Source: Fusobacterium mortiferum ATCC 9817 (lineage in GTDB: Bacteria; Fusobacteriota; Fusobacteriia; Fusobacteriales; Fusobacteriaceae). Taken from it: DNA of 64,000 nucleotides. Made by a program: the position numbers and the translations under genes. The notes below the pieces were generated by a model. It ran no database searches. It was given only the letters and a program-made list of their open reading frames with translations, and was not told where the DNA came from. Location: NCBI RefSeq assembly GCF_000158195.2, contig NZ_GL987991.1:54455-118454 (forward strand), written 5' to 3'. Shown piece by piece: positions 32,004 through 38,797 of this stretch (the stretch's first letter is position 1; every line of letters begins with the position of its first letter).

Positions 32004-32987
32004 ATGGCAGAAACAAAGAGAGCAACTAACTCATTAGTAAAAGGATCTAATGGAGCAGTAACAGAGAAAAAACCAAATAAAACAATATATGAAATTATAA
32101 AAGCTGGAGAGAAACAGTTTGCTGCTGCTCTTCCTAAACACCTAAATAGTGAAAGATTCACAAGAATAGCTATTACAACTATAAGACAAAATCCTAAATT
32201 AGCTGAATGTAATGCTGAAAGCTTATTAGGTAGCTTGATGACAATAGCACAACTAGGATTAGAACCTGGAGTTCTTGGACAATGTTATTTAATACCATTT
32301 AAAAATAATAAGCTAGGCACAATAGAATGTCAATTCCAACTTGGATATAAGGGAATGATAGAACTACTTAGAAGAACTGGCCAACTAAGTGATATTTATG
32401 CATACACAGTCTATTCAAATGATGAGTTTGATATAGAGTATGGATTAGATAGAACTCTAAAACATAAACCAGCCTTTACTAATCCAGAGGGAAGAGGAGA
32501 GATAGTTGGATTCTATTCAGTAGCTATTTTAAAAGATGGAACTAGAGCTTTTGAATATATGACTAAAAAAGAAGTAATAGAGCATGAAGAAAAATATAGA
32601 AAAGGGAACTTTAAAAATGAGATTTGGAATAAGAACTTTGAGGAAATGTCTTTAAAGACTGTTACTAAGAAAATGTTAAAATGGTTACCTATATCAGTAG
32701 AAATGATAGAAAATCTTAGAAAAGATGAACAAATTCATAAATTAGATGAAAAAACTAATGAGGTAACTTCTGAATATATTGATGAAAATATAATAAACTA
32801 TGATGAAGATGGAGTAATAGTTGAAGAAAAGCCTACAACAGAGGACATGCAAACACTTATGACTATATCACAAGCAAGTGGAATAGATATAACTAAAAAA
32901 GCTAAAGAGCTTTATGGGGTATCTACTTTAGATGATATTAATATGGAACAATACAATGAACTTAAAGAAATAGCTATTAATGGATAG
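32004..32987 (+). CDS. recT: RecT single-strand annealing protein
   Basis: This 327-residue protein shows the RecT/Bet-family core: 'RFTRIAITTIRQNPKLAECNAESLLGSLMTIAQLGLEPGVLGQCYLIPF', 'ECQFQLGYKGMIELLRRTG', 'YGLDRTLKHKPAF' and 'IWNKNFEEMSLKTVTKKMLKWLP' (each a shorter conserved block in the family). It anneals single strands made by the SAP-YqaJ exonuclease. The ribosome site is AGGAGG. The acidic C-terminal tail is typical and may bind host SSB partners. Confidence 0.93.
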   Translation: MAETKRATNSLVKGSNGAVTEKKPNKTIYEIIKAGEKQFAAALPKHLNSERFTRIAITTIRQNPKLAECNAESLLGSLMTIAQLGLEPGVLGQCYLIPFKNNKLGTIECQFQLGYKGMIELLRRTGQLSDIYAYTVYSNDEFDIEYGLDRTLKHKPAFTNPEGRGEIVGFYSVAILKDGTRAFEYMTKKEVIEHEEKYRKGNFKNEIWNKNFEEMSLKTVTKKMLKWLPISVEMIENLRKDEQIHKLDEKTNEVTSEYIDENIINYDEDGVIVEEKPTTEDMQTLMTISQASGIDITKKAKELYGVSTLDDINMEQYNELKEIAING

Positions 32988-33022
32988 AGGGAGTTCTCCC
33001 TCTTCCTTATAGGAGGATTAAT

Positions 33023-33283
33023 ATGTTGAATGATATTAAAAAGACTAGTTTTAAATATGACCATGAACTTAAACCTCAATATATAGCAGAAGTAAGAGAA
33101 CTTGGAGAGTATGAAGGAGAGCCTTGTGTATATATAGTAATGAGAGAAAACTTTCATACTAGAGGAAGATTTAGAGCTATGATTCCAAGTTTAATAGAAA
33201 AATGGGGAAATAGGCTTGAGATTAAAAAGAGAGTTGGTAGTAAGTATCTACATATTACACAGGTACAAGCTAGATTAGTATAA
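33023..33283 (+). CDS. 86-residue phage protein, unknown function
   Basis: It is a small mixed alpha/beta protein ('YIAEVRELGEYEGEPCVYIVMRENFHTRGRFRAMIP') starting behind AGGAGG and following RecT by 35 bases. The compact basic C-terminal half could bind nucleic acid. No family recognised; probably an early recombination or replication accessory. Confidence 0.6.
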   Translation: MLNDIKKTSFKYDHELKPQYIAEVRELGEYEGEPCVYIVMRENFHTRGRFRAMIPSLIEKWGNRLEIKKRVGSKYLHITQVQARLV

Positions 33284-33333
33284 GAAGAGTATTGGACATT
33301 GGCAAGTAAATAATACTGAGGAAAATAATAACC

Positions 33334-33362
33334 TTGACTTTATTATCTATTATATGTATAAT
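33334..33362 (+). promoter_or_regulatory. Promoter of the toxin-antitoxin pair
   Basis: TTGACT (33334-33339), 17-base spacer, TATAAT (33357-33362). The pair-specific promoter separates this module from the early operon. AT-rich palindromic sequence around TATATGTATAATTAATATAT may be the antitoxin operator. Confidence 0.65.
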
Positions 33363-33394
33363 TAATATATAAAAGATATTAAGGAGGTTTGAAA

Positions 33395-33676
33395 ATGGGA
33401 GTATCAGTTATTAATGTAAGATTAGATGATGAAGATAAAAAAGCCTTTAATGAGTTATGTAATGAGTTAGGTTTAAATATGTCAACAGCTTTTAATATGT
33501 TTGTCAAATCTATGCTTAGAACAGGTGGATTACCATTTGAGGCAAGAATAGAAAACTATAATGTTGAAACTATAAAAGCTATTCAAGAAACAGAAGATAT
33601 TATCAATGGAAAAGTAAAACGTCCTACTTATAAAAATACCAAAGAACTTTTTGATGCTCTTGATAAGGAGGATTAA
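33395..33676 (+). CDS. dinJ: RelB/DinJ-family antitoxin
   Basis: This 93-residue protein starts at the ATG at 33395 behind AAGGAGG. The N-terminal ribbon-helix-helix is 'VSVINVRLDDEDKKAFNELCNELGLNMSTAFNMFVKSML', a classic RelB/DinJ pattern, and the flexible C-terminal half ends 'TKELFDALDKED' and would wrap the toxin. The toxin gene follows but is frameshifted, so the antitoxin may now be orphaned. Confidence 0.85.
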   Translation: MGVSVINVRLDDEDKKAFNELCNELGLNMSTAFNMFVKSMLRTGGLPFEARIENYNVETIKAIQETEDIINGKVKRPTYKNTKELFDALDKED

Positions 33677-33681
33677 AGTTA

Positions 33682-33953
33682 ATGTTAGAAATCATAACTA
33701 CTAGTGCTTTTGATAAAGATTATAAACTTTTAAAAAAAGGGGATATAATCTCAAGCTTCTTCAAGAAGTCGTTGAAAAATTAGCAAATGAAGAAGTGTTA
33801 CCAGCTAAGTATAGAAATCATCAATTAATTGGAAATTATGTAGGATACATGGAGTGCCATATTCGTCCTGATTGGTTATTAATATATAAAATTGAAAAAA
33901 ATAAATTAATCCTAACTTTATCAAGAACAGGAACTCATAGTGATTTATTTTAA
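33682..33953 (+). pseudogene. yafQ: YafQ-family mRNA interferase toxin, frameshifted
   Basis: ATG at 33682 encodes 'MLEIITTSAFDKDYKLLKK'. After seven A (33732-33738) the frame shifts and stops at TAG 33781. One base out of frame the toxin continues: 'RGYNLKLLQEVVEKLANEEV', 'YVGYMECHIRPDWLLIYKIE', 'LILTLSRTGTHSDLF'. The active-site His residues and Asp of YafQ-type RNases (NHQL, ECHIRPDW, TGTHSDLF) are all present. Eight A would restore the gene. It could be truly inactive, a sequencing error or a slippage-controlled toxin. Confidence 0.8.
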
Positions 33954-33966
33954 ATAATGCAATTAA

Positions 33967-34000
33967 ACCTCAGAAAAATAACTCTGAGGTTTTTATTTAC
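33967..34000 (+). terminator. Terminator of the toxin-antitoxin pair
   Basis: AACCTCAGA and TCTGAGGTT form a stem with an eight-base loop, followed by TTTTATTT. Confidence 0.75.
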
Positions 34001-34044
34001 CTAAAAACAAATTTATGGAGTTAGTGGAGTATAATAAAAATTAC

Positions 34045-34097
34045 TTGACAACATTACGTTGGTATGTTAATATTAATTTATGATTAACGTTATGTTG
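34045..34097 (+). promoter_or_regulatory. Promoter and inverted repeat of AbrB-like gene 2
   Basis: TTGACA (34045-34050), 17 bases, TAATAT (34068-34073). CAACATTACGTT (34049-34060) overlaps the -35 and is repeated inverted as AACGTTATGTTG at 34086-34097, with one mismatch. Such bracketing of a promoter is typical of autorepression by a small dimeric regulator. Confidence 0.6.
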
Positions 34098-34104
34098 TGA
34101 GGAG

Positions 34105-34290
34105 GTGTTAAAAATAGAAGAACGTAGGTTGAAGGTTACCTTTACTAAATCTGGAGCTGGTAATTTTACACCAAGAACTGCTTTACCTAAAGTATGGTGT
34201 GATAAATTAAATATAACTCAAGAAGAAAGAGAAATAATAGTTATATTTGATGAAAAAAATGAGCAAATAATAGTAAAGAAAGCCAAATAA
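34105..34290 (+). CDS. AbrB/MazE-like small regulator, paralogue 2
   Basis: This protein of up to 61 residues has the core 'FTPRTALPKVWCDKLNITQEEREIIVIFDEKNEQIIV'. It is close to the regulator at 17461-17640. The start is uncertain: GTG at 34105 directly abuts GAGGAGG, while TTG at 34129 has better spacing to nothing obvious. The promoter upstream is embedded in a near-perfect inverted repeat, so autoregulation is likely. It stands alone between the toxin-antitoxin pair and Rha. Confidence 0.65.
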   Translation: MLKIEERRLKVTFTKSGAGNFTPRTALPKVWCDKLNITQEEREIIVIFDEKNEQIIVKKAK

Positions 34291-34365
34291 TAAAACCCCG
34301 TTCAAGACGTTAATCTCAAAACAGGGTTATGCCATATAATATGACCTCAGCAATCATATTATACT
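34291..34365. terminator. Terminator-like hairpin and second palindrome
   Basis: AACCCCGTT and AACAGGGTT (34295-34327) form an imperfect hairpin after the regulator. Further on, TATAATATGA and TCATATTATA (about 34335-34363) make a perfect 10-bp inverted repeat before the next small gene. The second could be an operator. Confidence 0.45.
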
Positions 34366-34408
34366 GCATTAACTCCATAAAATCAAATGTTTTTAGGAGG
34401 ATACAGTT

Positions 34409-34534
34409 ATGAGAATTGTAAGAGATGAAAATGGACTATTTAAAGTGGTTCTAAAAGGAATTAGTAAACCATTCTATGTAGAAAGCTATGACTTAGCACT
34501 TGAGATAGCTTTTAAAGTTGGAGGTGCTAAGTAA
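34409..34534 (+). CDS. 41-residue small phage protein
   Basis: It begins MRIVRDENGLFKVVLKGISK, continues 'PFYVESYDLALEIAF' and ends KVGGAK. The ATG follows TTAGGAGG and the stop overlaps the Rha start (TAATG), so the two are translationally coupled. A small alpha/beta protein of unknown function. Confidence 0.6.
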   Translation: MRIVRDENGLFKVVLKGISKPFYVESYDLALEIAFKVGGAK

Positions 34535-35049
34535 TGAATATAACTATTCAAGAGAACAATAAGTATGGTTTAGTAGTGAGTAGTAGAGTAATAGCTAAAG
34601 AGTTAGAAAAAAGACATGACCACGTTATCAGAGATTTAGAAAAAATTTTAGAAACCCCAAATGTGGGTTCTCTGATTATTCCTAGCTTTTATAGAACTCA
34701 AGGACAAAAAAGAGAGTATAAAGAATATTTACTTACAAAAGATGGTTTCATACTTTATATGTTTAACATTCAAGGGTATCAAGATTTTAAACTTGCTTAT
34801 ATCAATAGATTTAATGAAATGGAAAAGGAACTTAAGAAAAAAGAACAACTTTCTATTGCTTTATATGCTGACAATTTTGAAAATGATATTACTCAATTAA
34901 AAGCTAAAGCAAATGCTATTAAAAGAGAAATTTTAGAAAAAAGATTTATCTTAGATGAAAAAATACAATTACTTGATAAAACAGGACTAACTAATCACAT
35001 GGAAATTTATAGAGTTAATGGAAAGATTTATATTTGTCAAGATGTATAA
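34534..35049 (+). CDS. rha: Rha-family phage regulatory protein
   Basis: This 171-residue protein has the N-terminal Rha domain: 'VSSRVIAKELEKRHDHVIRDLEKIL' and 'YLLTKDGFILYMFNIQGYQDFKLAYINRFNEME'. A coiled coil and short C-terminal extension follow. Rha proteins are phage-encoded regulators; in phi-80/P22 relatives they interfere with infection of IHF-deficient hosts. It is coupled to the 41-residue gene upstream and overlaps the repeat protein downstream. Confidence 0.85.
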   Translation: MNITIQENNKYGLVVSSRVIAKELEKRHDHVIRDLEKILETPNVGSLIIPSFYRTQGQKREYKEYLLTKDGFILYMFNIQGYQDFKLAYINRFNEMEKELKKKEQLSIALYADNFENDITQLKAKANAIKREILEKRFILDEKIQLLDKTGLTNHMEIYRVNGKIYICQDV

Positions 35050-35149
35050 TAAAATTCCAAAAATTGATGTTGAAGTACCTAAAATAGAAGTTGAAGTTCC
35101 AATAGTTAAAGTTGATATACCTAAAATAGAAAAAATAGAAGAAGAATAA
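35042..35149 (+). CDS. 35-residue PKIEVEVP repeat protein
   Basis: It begins MYNKIPKIDVEVPKIEVEVP, continues 'IVKVDIPKIEKIEEE'. Nearly all of it is a repeat of P-K-I-(D/E)-V-E-V, matching the first half of the 45-residue protein at 29813-29950. The ATG lies within the last codons of Rha. No clear ribosome site precedes it, so coupling to Rha would be needed. Unknown function. Confidence 0.5.
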   Translation: MYNKIPKIDVEVPKIEVEVPIVKVDIPKIEKIEEE

Positions 35150-35202
35150 CTATTAATCCTCAGTATTAATTTACTGGGGATTTTTTTATTGGAGGAAATA
35201 GA

Positions 35203-35397
35203 GTGAAATTTAATATAGATAACTTAGAAAAGTATAGAAATAATATCTTGAAAAAGAAAAGAGGATGTAGATTTGATAATAATATATCAATATATTTTAT
35301 GGCTGGAACTTGGATATTTGCTGTAAGAAATAGAATAAGAATTAGAGAACAAAACTGGGAAGTATTCAAAGGAAAGGTTATTAAGGGGGAATATTAA
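35203..35397 (+). CDS. 64-residue basic protein, unknown function
   Basis: A GTG start behind TTGGAGG encodes a basic alpha/beta protein ('MKFNIDNLEKYRNNILKKKRG', then 'MAGTWIFAVRNRIRIREQNW'). The stop overlaps the next start. A short hairpin (ATCCTCAGTA/TTACTGGGGAT, 35156-35180) lies just upstream. Function unknown. Confidence 0.5.
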   Translation: MKFNIDNLEKYRNNILKKKRGCRFDNNISIYFMAGTWIFAVRNRIRIREQNWEVFKGKVIKGEY

Positions 35398-35888
35398 TGG
35401 CTAAGTTTGATAATGTAAAAGAAAATAACAGAGTTTGGAGTGTTCAACATGGTTGGGGAACAGTTACTGATTTTTCAGAAGGATATGTTCATTGGTTTTT
35501 CCAAGTTAAGTTTGATAATGGCTATGACCAATGGTATTTTCCTGATGGTAGAGCTGAAAAAAAAGATGCTAACCCTACACTATTTTGGAACGAGATTAAA
35601 CTACCTGCTGAAGAAGAGGACAAAAAACCTTTTGACTTGGTGGAGTTTTTGAAAAAGAATTTAGTTTCTAAAGAATTTAAAGAAGATGACGATAATATAT
35701 TTTTGAATTATGATTATATAGAAAAACGTATAGATTGGGATTGCAATGAAATAGTTGAAATAATGGGAACTATTTATTTTGAAGATGTAGAATTTGAGAA
35801 ATTAAATATTCTAGTCAATGAAATGAATGATAGAGGAGTTACACCAGAGCAACTCAAAGAAGCATATAAAAAATTAGGGTGGTTATAA
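35397..35888 (+). CDS. 163-residue phage protein with small N-terminal barrel
   Basis: The N-terminal part (residues 8-60, 'ENNRVWSVQHGWGTVTDF', 'VHWFFQVKFDNGYDQWYFPDGR') resembles small KOW/SH3-like domains found in hypothetical phage proteins. The C-terminal half is acidic helical and ends 'LKEAYKKLGWL'. It overlaps the previous stop (TAATGG). No enzyme motif; function unknown. Confidence 0.6.
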   Translation: MAKFDNVKENNRVWSVQHGWGTVTDFSEGYVHWFFQVKFDNGYDQWYFPDGRAEKKDANPTLFWNEIKLPAEEEDKKPFDLVEFLKKNLVSKEFKEDDDNIFLNYDYIEKRIDWDCNEIVEIMGTIYFEDVEFEKLNILVNEMNDRGVTPEQLKEAYKKLGWL

Positions 35889-36314
35889 ATGACTTTAAAA
35901 GAGAAAAGAAAAAAGTATTTAGAGGAAAAGTTGAAAAATAGAGAAATTGATATAAAGTTTTTTATAGCTAGTATTTGTGAGGAGATAAAAAATAAAAAAG
36001 AACATATAGAAGATGAATACATAAAAACAGTAGAAGAAAATTTTCGTGTATCTATCTATGACAAAGATATAAAAAGTGTTGATGATGATGTTTTGGATAG
36101 ATTGGAAAAAGCAGTTAATTCTATTGATTTTGGAGAATATTACATAATATTTAATAATTTTAATGATAGCGGAAGATTATACGAAGTTTATTTTTCTATA
36201 AATTTTAAATCTGAAGATAAAGAAAATATCATATCTCAAAATAAGAAAAAATCTTTATTCGATAAAATTAGGAGTTGGTTATATGAGCAAACAAGCAAAG
36301 AAAAGAGAAATTAA
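35889..36314 (+). CDS. 141-residue hypothetical phage protein
   Basis: It starts directly after the previous stop. The N-terminus is a basic helix ('KEKRKKYLEEKLKNREIDIKFF'), then mixed segments, and the C-terminus 'KSLFDKIRSWLYEQTSKEKRN' is amphipathic and basic. It overlaps the next gene by about 30 bases. No family is recognised. Confidence 0.55.
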   Translation: MTLKEKRKKYLEEKLKNREIDIKFFIASICEEIKNKKEHIEDEYIKTVEENFRVSIYDKDIKSVDDDVLDRLEKAVNSIDFGEYYIIFNNFNDSGRLYEVYFSINFKSEDKENIISQNKKKSLFDKIRSWLYEQTSKEKRN

Positions 36315-36528
36315 TAAGTATAGAGTTGAAATAGCTAGATTATATTTCATAATAGCAGAACAACAGTTCCTTAATGAAAGTTGGATTGATAAAAATAATG
36401 AATTAAGAATACTTATAAGACAGCATAGAGAAAGAGAGCAAAGACTTCAAAGAGAGAATGAACAACTAAAAGCTGAGAACTATAGCTTAAAACATAGAGG
36501 ATTCTTCAAAAGATTACTTGGAGCTTAA
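36283..36528 (+). CDS. 81-residue coiled-coil protein
   Basis: It starts behind TTAGGAG inside the end of the preceding gene. Residues about 40-70 are a strong coiled coil ('RQHREREQRLQRENEQLKAENYSL'). The basic ends suggest DNA or membrane association. Unknown function. Confidence 0.55.
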   Translation: MSKQAKKREINKYRVEIARLYFIIAEQQFLNESWIDKNNELRILIRQHREREQRLQRENEQLKAENYSLKHRGFFKRLLGA

Positions 36529-36530
36529 TT

Positions 36531-36746
36531 ATGAGAATTAGAAAATCAGGAATAGTATATAAAGCTTGTACTAAAAAGAGGGAGAAAAGGCTCTCTCTTC
36601 TCCAAGAACTATGTAGAATAAATTATAAAATAGATAATAAAACTTTAATAGAAAGATTAGGTATATCAAAGACAGAGTTTTATAGGAATTTTAAATCTTT
36701 AGCTGATAAATATAGAGAAAATAATAAATGTGAAGCATTATTTTAA
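36531..36746 (+). CDS. 71-residue helix-turn-helix protein
   Basis: A basic N-terminus is followed by a helix-turn-helix-like 'KTLIERLGISKTEFYRNFKSLADKYR' (about residues 38-63), in the style of small phage regulators. It is the last gene before the integrase module and ends in a weak stem (TTTCCCA/TGGGAAA). Confidence 0.55.
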   Translation: MRIRKSGIVYKACTKKREKRLSLLQELCRINYKIDNKTLIERLGISKTEFYRNFKSLADKYRENNKCEALF

Positions 36747-36881
36747 AATTTCCCAATTTTATTAAAAATGGGAAAATAAAAGCCATATTCTTAATCATAT
36801 AAAAATATAAAAAGTCTTAAAATAAATAATTAATCATTTGAAAAAATAATTTTTAATATTATAATTATTAAGGAGGAAACT

Positions 36882-36992
36882 ATGAAAATAAAAGTCATTT
36901 TTAATGAAGATAATTATGAAGCTGATTATTATAGAAAAAAATTAATATCTAATATAAAAGAGGTAGAGGATAATGAGAGATTCAAAGAGTAA
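36882..36992 (+). CDS. 36-residue peptide overlapping the integrase
   Basis: It begins MKIKVIFNEDNYEADYYRKK and ends 'EVEDNERFKE'. The ATG follows AAGGAGG. The stop lies inside the integrase gene, so it probably couples integrase translation. It might be an excision or control factor (inference from position). Confidence 0.5.
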   Translation: MKIKVIFNEDNYEADYYRKKLISNIKEVEDNERFKE

Positions 36993-38406
36993 GACTGTTA
37001 TTATATACAATAGAGTATCTACCATAATGCAAGATAAAAATGAATCTTTAACAGAGCAAACTGATGAATGTATTCGTTATTGTAAAACTAATGGATATGA
37101 AATATATAAAATACTCAAAGATGTAAAGAGTGGAACTAAAGATGATAGGGCAGGATATTTAGAGTTAAAGAAACATATCAGGAGAAGAGATTTTGATATA
37201 TTAGTAGTCCTAGAAACTTCACGTATAGCTAGAAAAATGAAAGAGCTAGTTTTATTCTTTAGTCTTTTAAATGAAAATAATATAGAATATATCTCAATCA
37301 GAGAACCTAACTATAACACTACTACTCCAGATGGAAAATTTGCTATGAATATAAGACTAGGTCTTATTCAATTTGAAAGAGATAATACAGCTGAAAGGGT
37401 AACTGATAGATTATATTTTAAAGCTAGTAAAGGACAATGGGTAAATGGTAAACCACCTATTGGATATAAATTAGTAAATAAAAGATTAGAAATTGACGAG
37501 GAAAAAGCTGAAATAGTAAAAAATATTTATGAAGATTTCTTAAATGGATATAGTCTTAATCAAATTAATAATAAATTACAGTTTTCTTGGGGAAGTAAAC
37601 AAGTAAAGAGAATACTAACTAATCCTACTTATAAAGGGTATATAAGATATGGAACTAGAAGTAATAGAAAGAAAAATAATAGAGAAGCTTTTATAGTAAA
37701 AGGTTGGCATGAAGCTATTATTCCTGAAGATAAATGGGAAAAAGTCCAAGAGATGTATAAAAGCTTAAATAGAAAAGCTTCTAATACAAAGCCAACATTA
37801 CTTAGTGGATTATTAAAATGTAAAGAATGTGGAAATAACTATATAAGGAAAAGAGGAGGATCTTATGATAAAAATCTTTATTATGGTTGTAATCTTAATA
37901 ATTTAAGATATTCTGATAAATTTTTCTATAAAGATATTCCAGAATGTAGTTCTGCAACTATAAAGGGAGATTTACTTGAGAAAGCTGTAATAGATACTTT
38001 GAAAAAACAAATTAATGATTTGAATTTTAACGATATTGAGATTGATAAAAAAAGACAAGTAAATATAAAACAGATAGATAGCTCAATAAATAAATTCAAG
38101 AATAGGTTAAATAAGATTTATGAACTTTATATAGAAGATGAGATTCCAAAAGATAAATACTTAAAAGATAAGAAAGATATAGAAGCAAGAATAATAAGCT
38201 TAGAAAAGCAAAAAAAGAGCTTTGGAGAAATAGAAGTAGAAAAATCTAATAATGAAATGATACAAGAGTATTTTTCTAAAATAGATTTATCTAATATTGA
38301 AGAAGCCAATAGAATCCTTAAAATAATAGTAAATAAAATAGTGGTATATAAAAAGAAAAAAACTCCAAAAGATGATTTTGAAGTTGAAATTTATCTAAAT
38401 ATTTAG
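36973..38406 (+). CDS. int: Large serine recombinase (phage integrase)
   Basis: This 477-residue protein has a resolvase catalytic domain with nucleophile Ser16 in 'IIYNRVSTIMQDKNES', Arg residues in 'VLETSRIARKMKEL' and 'MNIRLGLIQFERDNTAERV', a recombinase domain ('KGQWVNGKPPIGYKLVNKRL', 'NPTYKGYIRYGTR'), a zinc ribbon ('LLKCKECGNNYIRKRG') and a C-terminal coiled coil (about 370-430). It catalyses prophage insertion. Its 3' end faces the right prophage boundary, and a palindromic candidate att site follows within 110 bases. Confidence 0.93.
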   Translation: MRDSKSKTVIIYNRVSTIMQDKNESLTEQTDECIRYCKTNGYEIYKILKDVKSGTKDDRAGYLELKKHIRRRDFDILVVLETSRIARKMKELVLFFSLLNENNIEYISIREPNYNTTTPDGKFAMNIRLGLIQFERDNTAERVTDRLYFKASKGQWVNGKPPIGYKLVNKRLEIDEEKAEIVKNIYEDFLNGYSLNQINNKLQFSWGSKQVKRILTNPTYKGYIRYGTRSNRKKNNREAFIVKGWHEAIIPEDKWEKVQEMYKSLNRKASNTKPTLLSGLLKCKECGNNYIRKRGGSYDKNLYYGCNLNNLRYSDKFFYKDIPECSSATIKGDLLEKAVIDTLKKQINDLNFNDIEIDKKRQVNIKQIDSSINKFKNRLNKIYELYIEDEIPKDKYLKDKKDIEARIISLEKQKKSFGEIEVEKSNNEMIQEYFSKIDLSNIEEANRILKIIVNKIVVYKKKKTPKDDFEVEIYLNI

Positions 38407-38427
38407 CTCTACACCAAGAATGTAGAG

Positions 38428-38545
38428 CTATTTTTTATATTATTATAAAGAGTGTTCTAAAATAGAAGAAAATAAAAACATACACATAAAGACGCACGTA
38501 GATACGTGTGTCCCAATAAATTTATTTATCTTTCTATTTTCCATT
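38428..38545 (-). pseudogene. 5' fragment of a gene disrupted at the prophage end
   Basis: On the minus strand a TATAAT near 38590-38600, an AAGGAG and an ATG near 38544 open a 33-codon frame (MENRKINKFIGTHVSTCVFM ...), which ends soon after crossing the palindrome at 38491-38512. Good expression signals with such a short product suggest a host gene cut by integration. The rest would lie at the left prophage end outside the window. Inference. Confidence 0.4.
38491..38512. other. Candidate attR core (serine integrase site)
   Basis: GACGCACG (38491-38498) and CGTGTGTC (38505-38512) form an inverted repeat with one mismatch around TAGATA. It is an isolated GC-rich palindrome in very AT-rich DNA, 85 bases after the integrase stop. 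Serine integrase att sites are imperfect palindromes with a central dinucleotide crossover, so this fits. Confirmation needs the matching sequence at the left end. Confidence 0.45.
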
Positions 38546-38797
38546 AAATAATTCTCCTTAATTTCTCTTCTTAGTATCTTATACTAATTATATCATAAAT
38601 TAATAAATAAATAAATTAGAATTATTCTTTAAAATATTTTTAAATAATTTATAGAATAGTGGAAGAAGGAAAGGTTAAAGTTTAAATATGAGTAGCCAAA
38701 TAAAAAAAAGAAAGAAAATATATTAAAATTTACTTTTTTTATATTTTAAATTATAGTATAATATAATAATAAATATAATATAGGAGGTTTTTATAAA

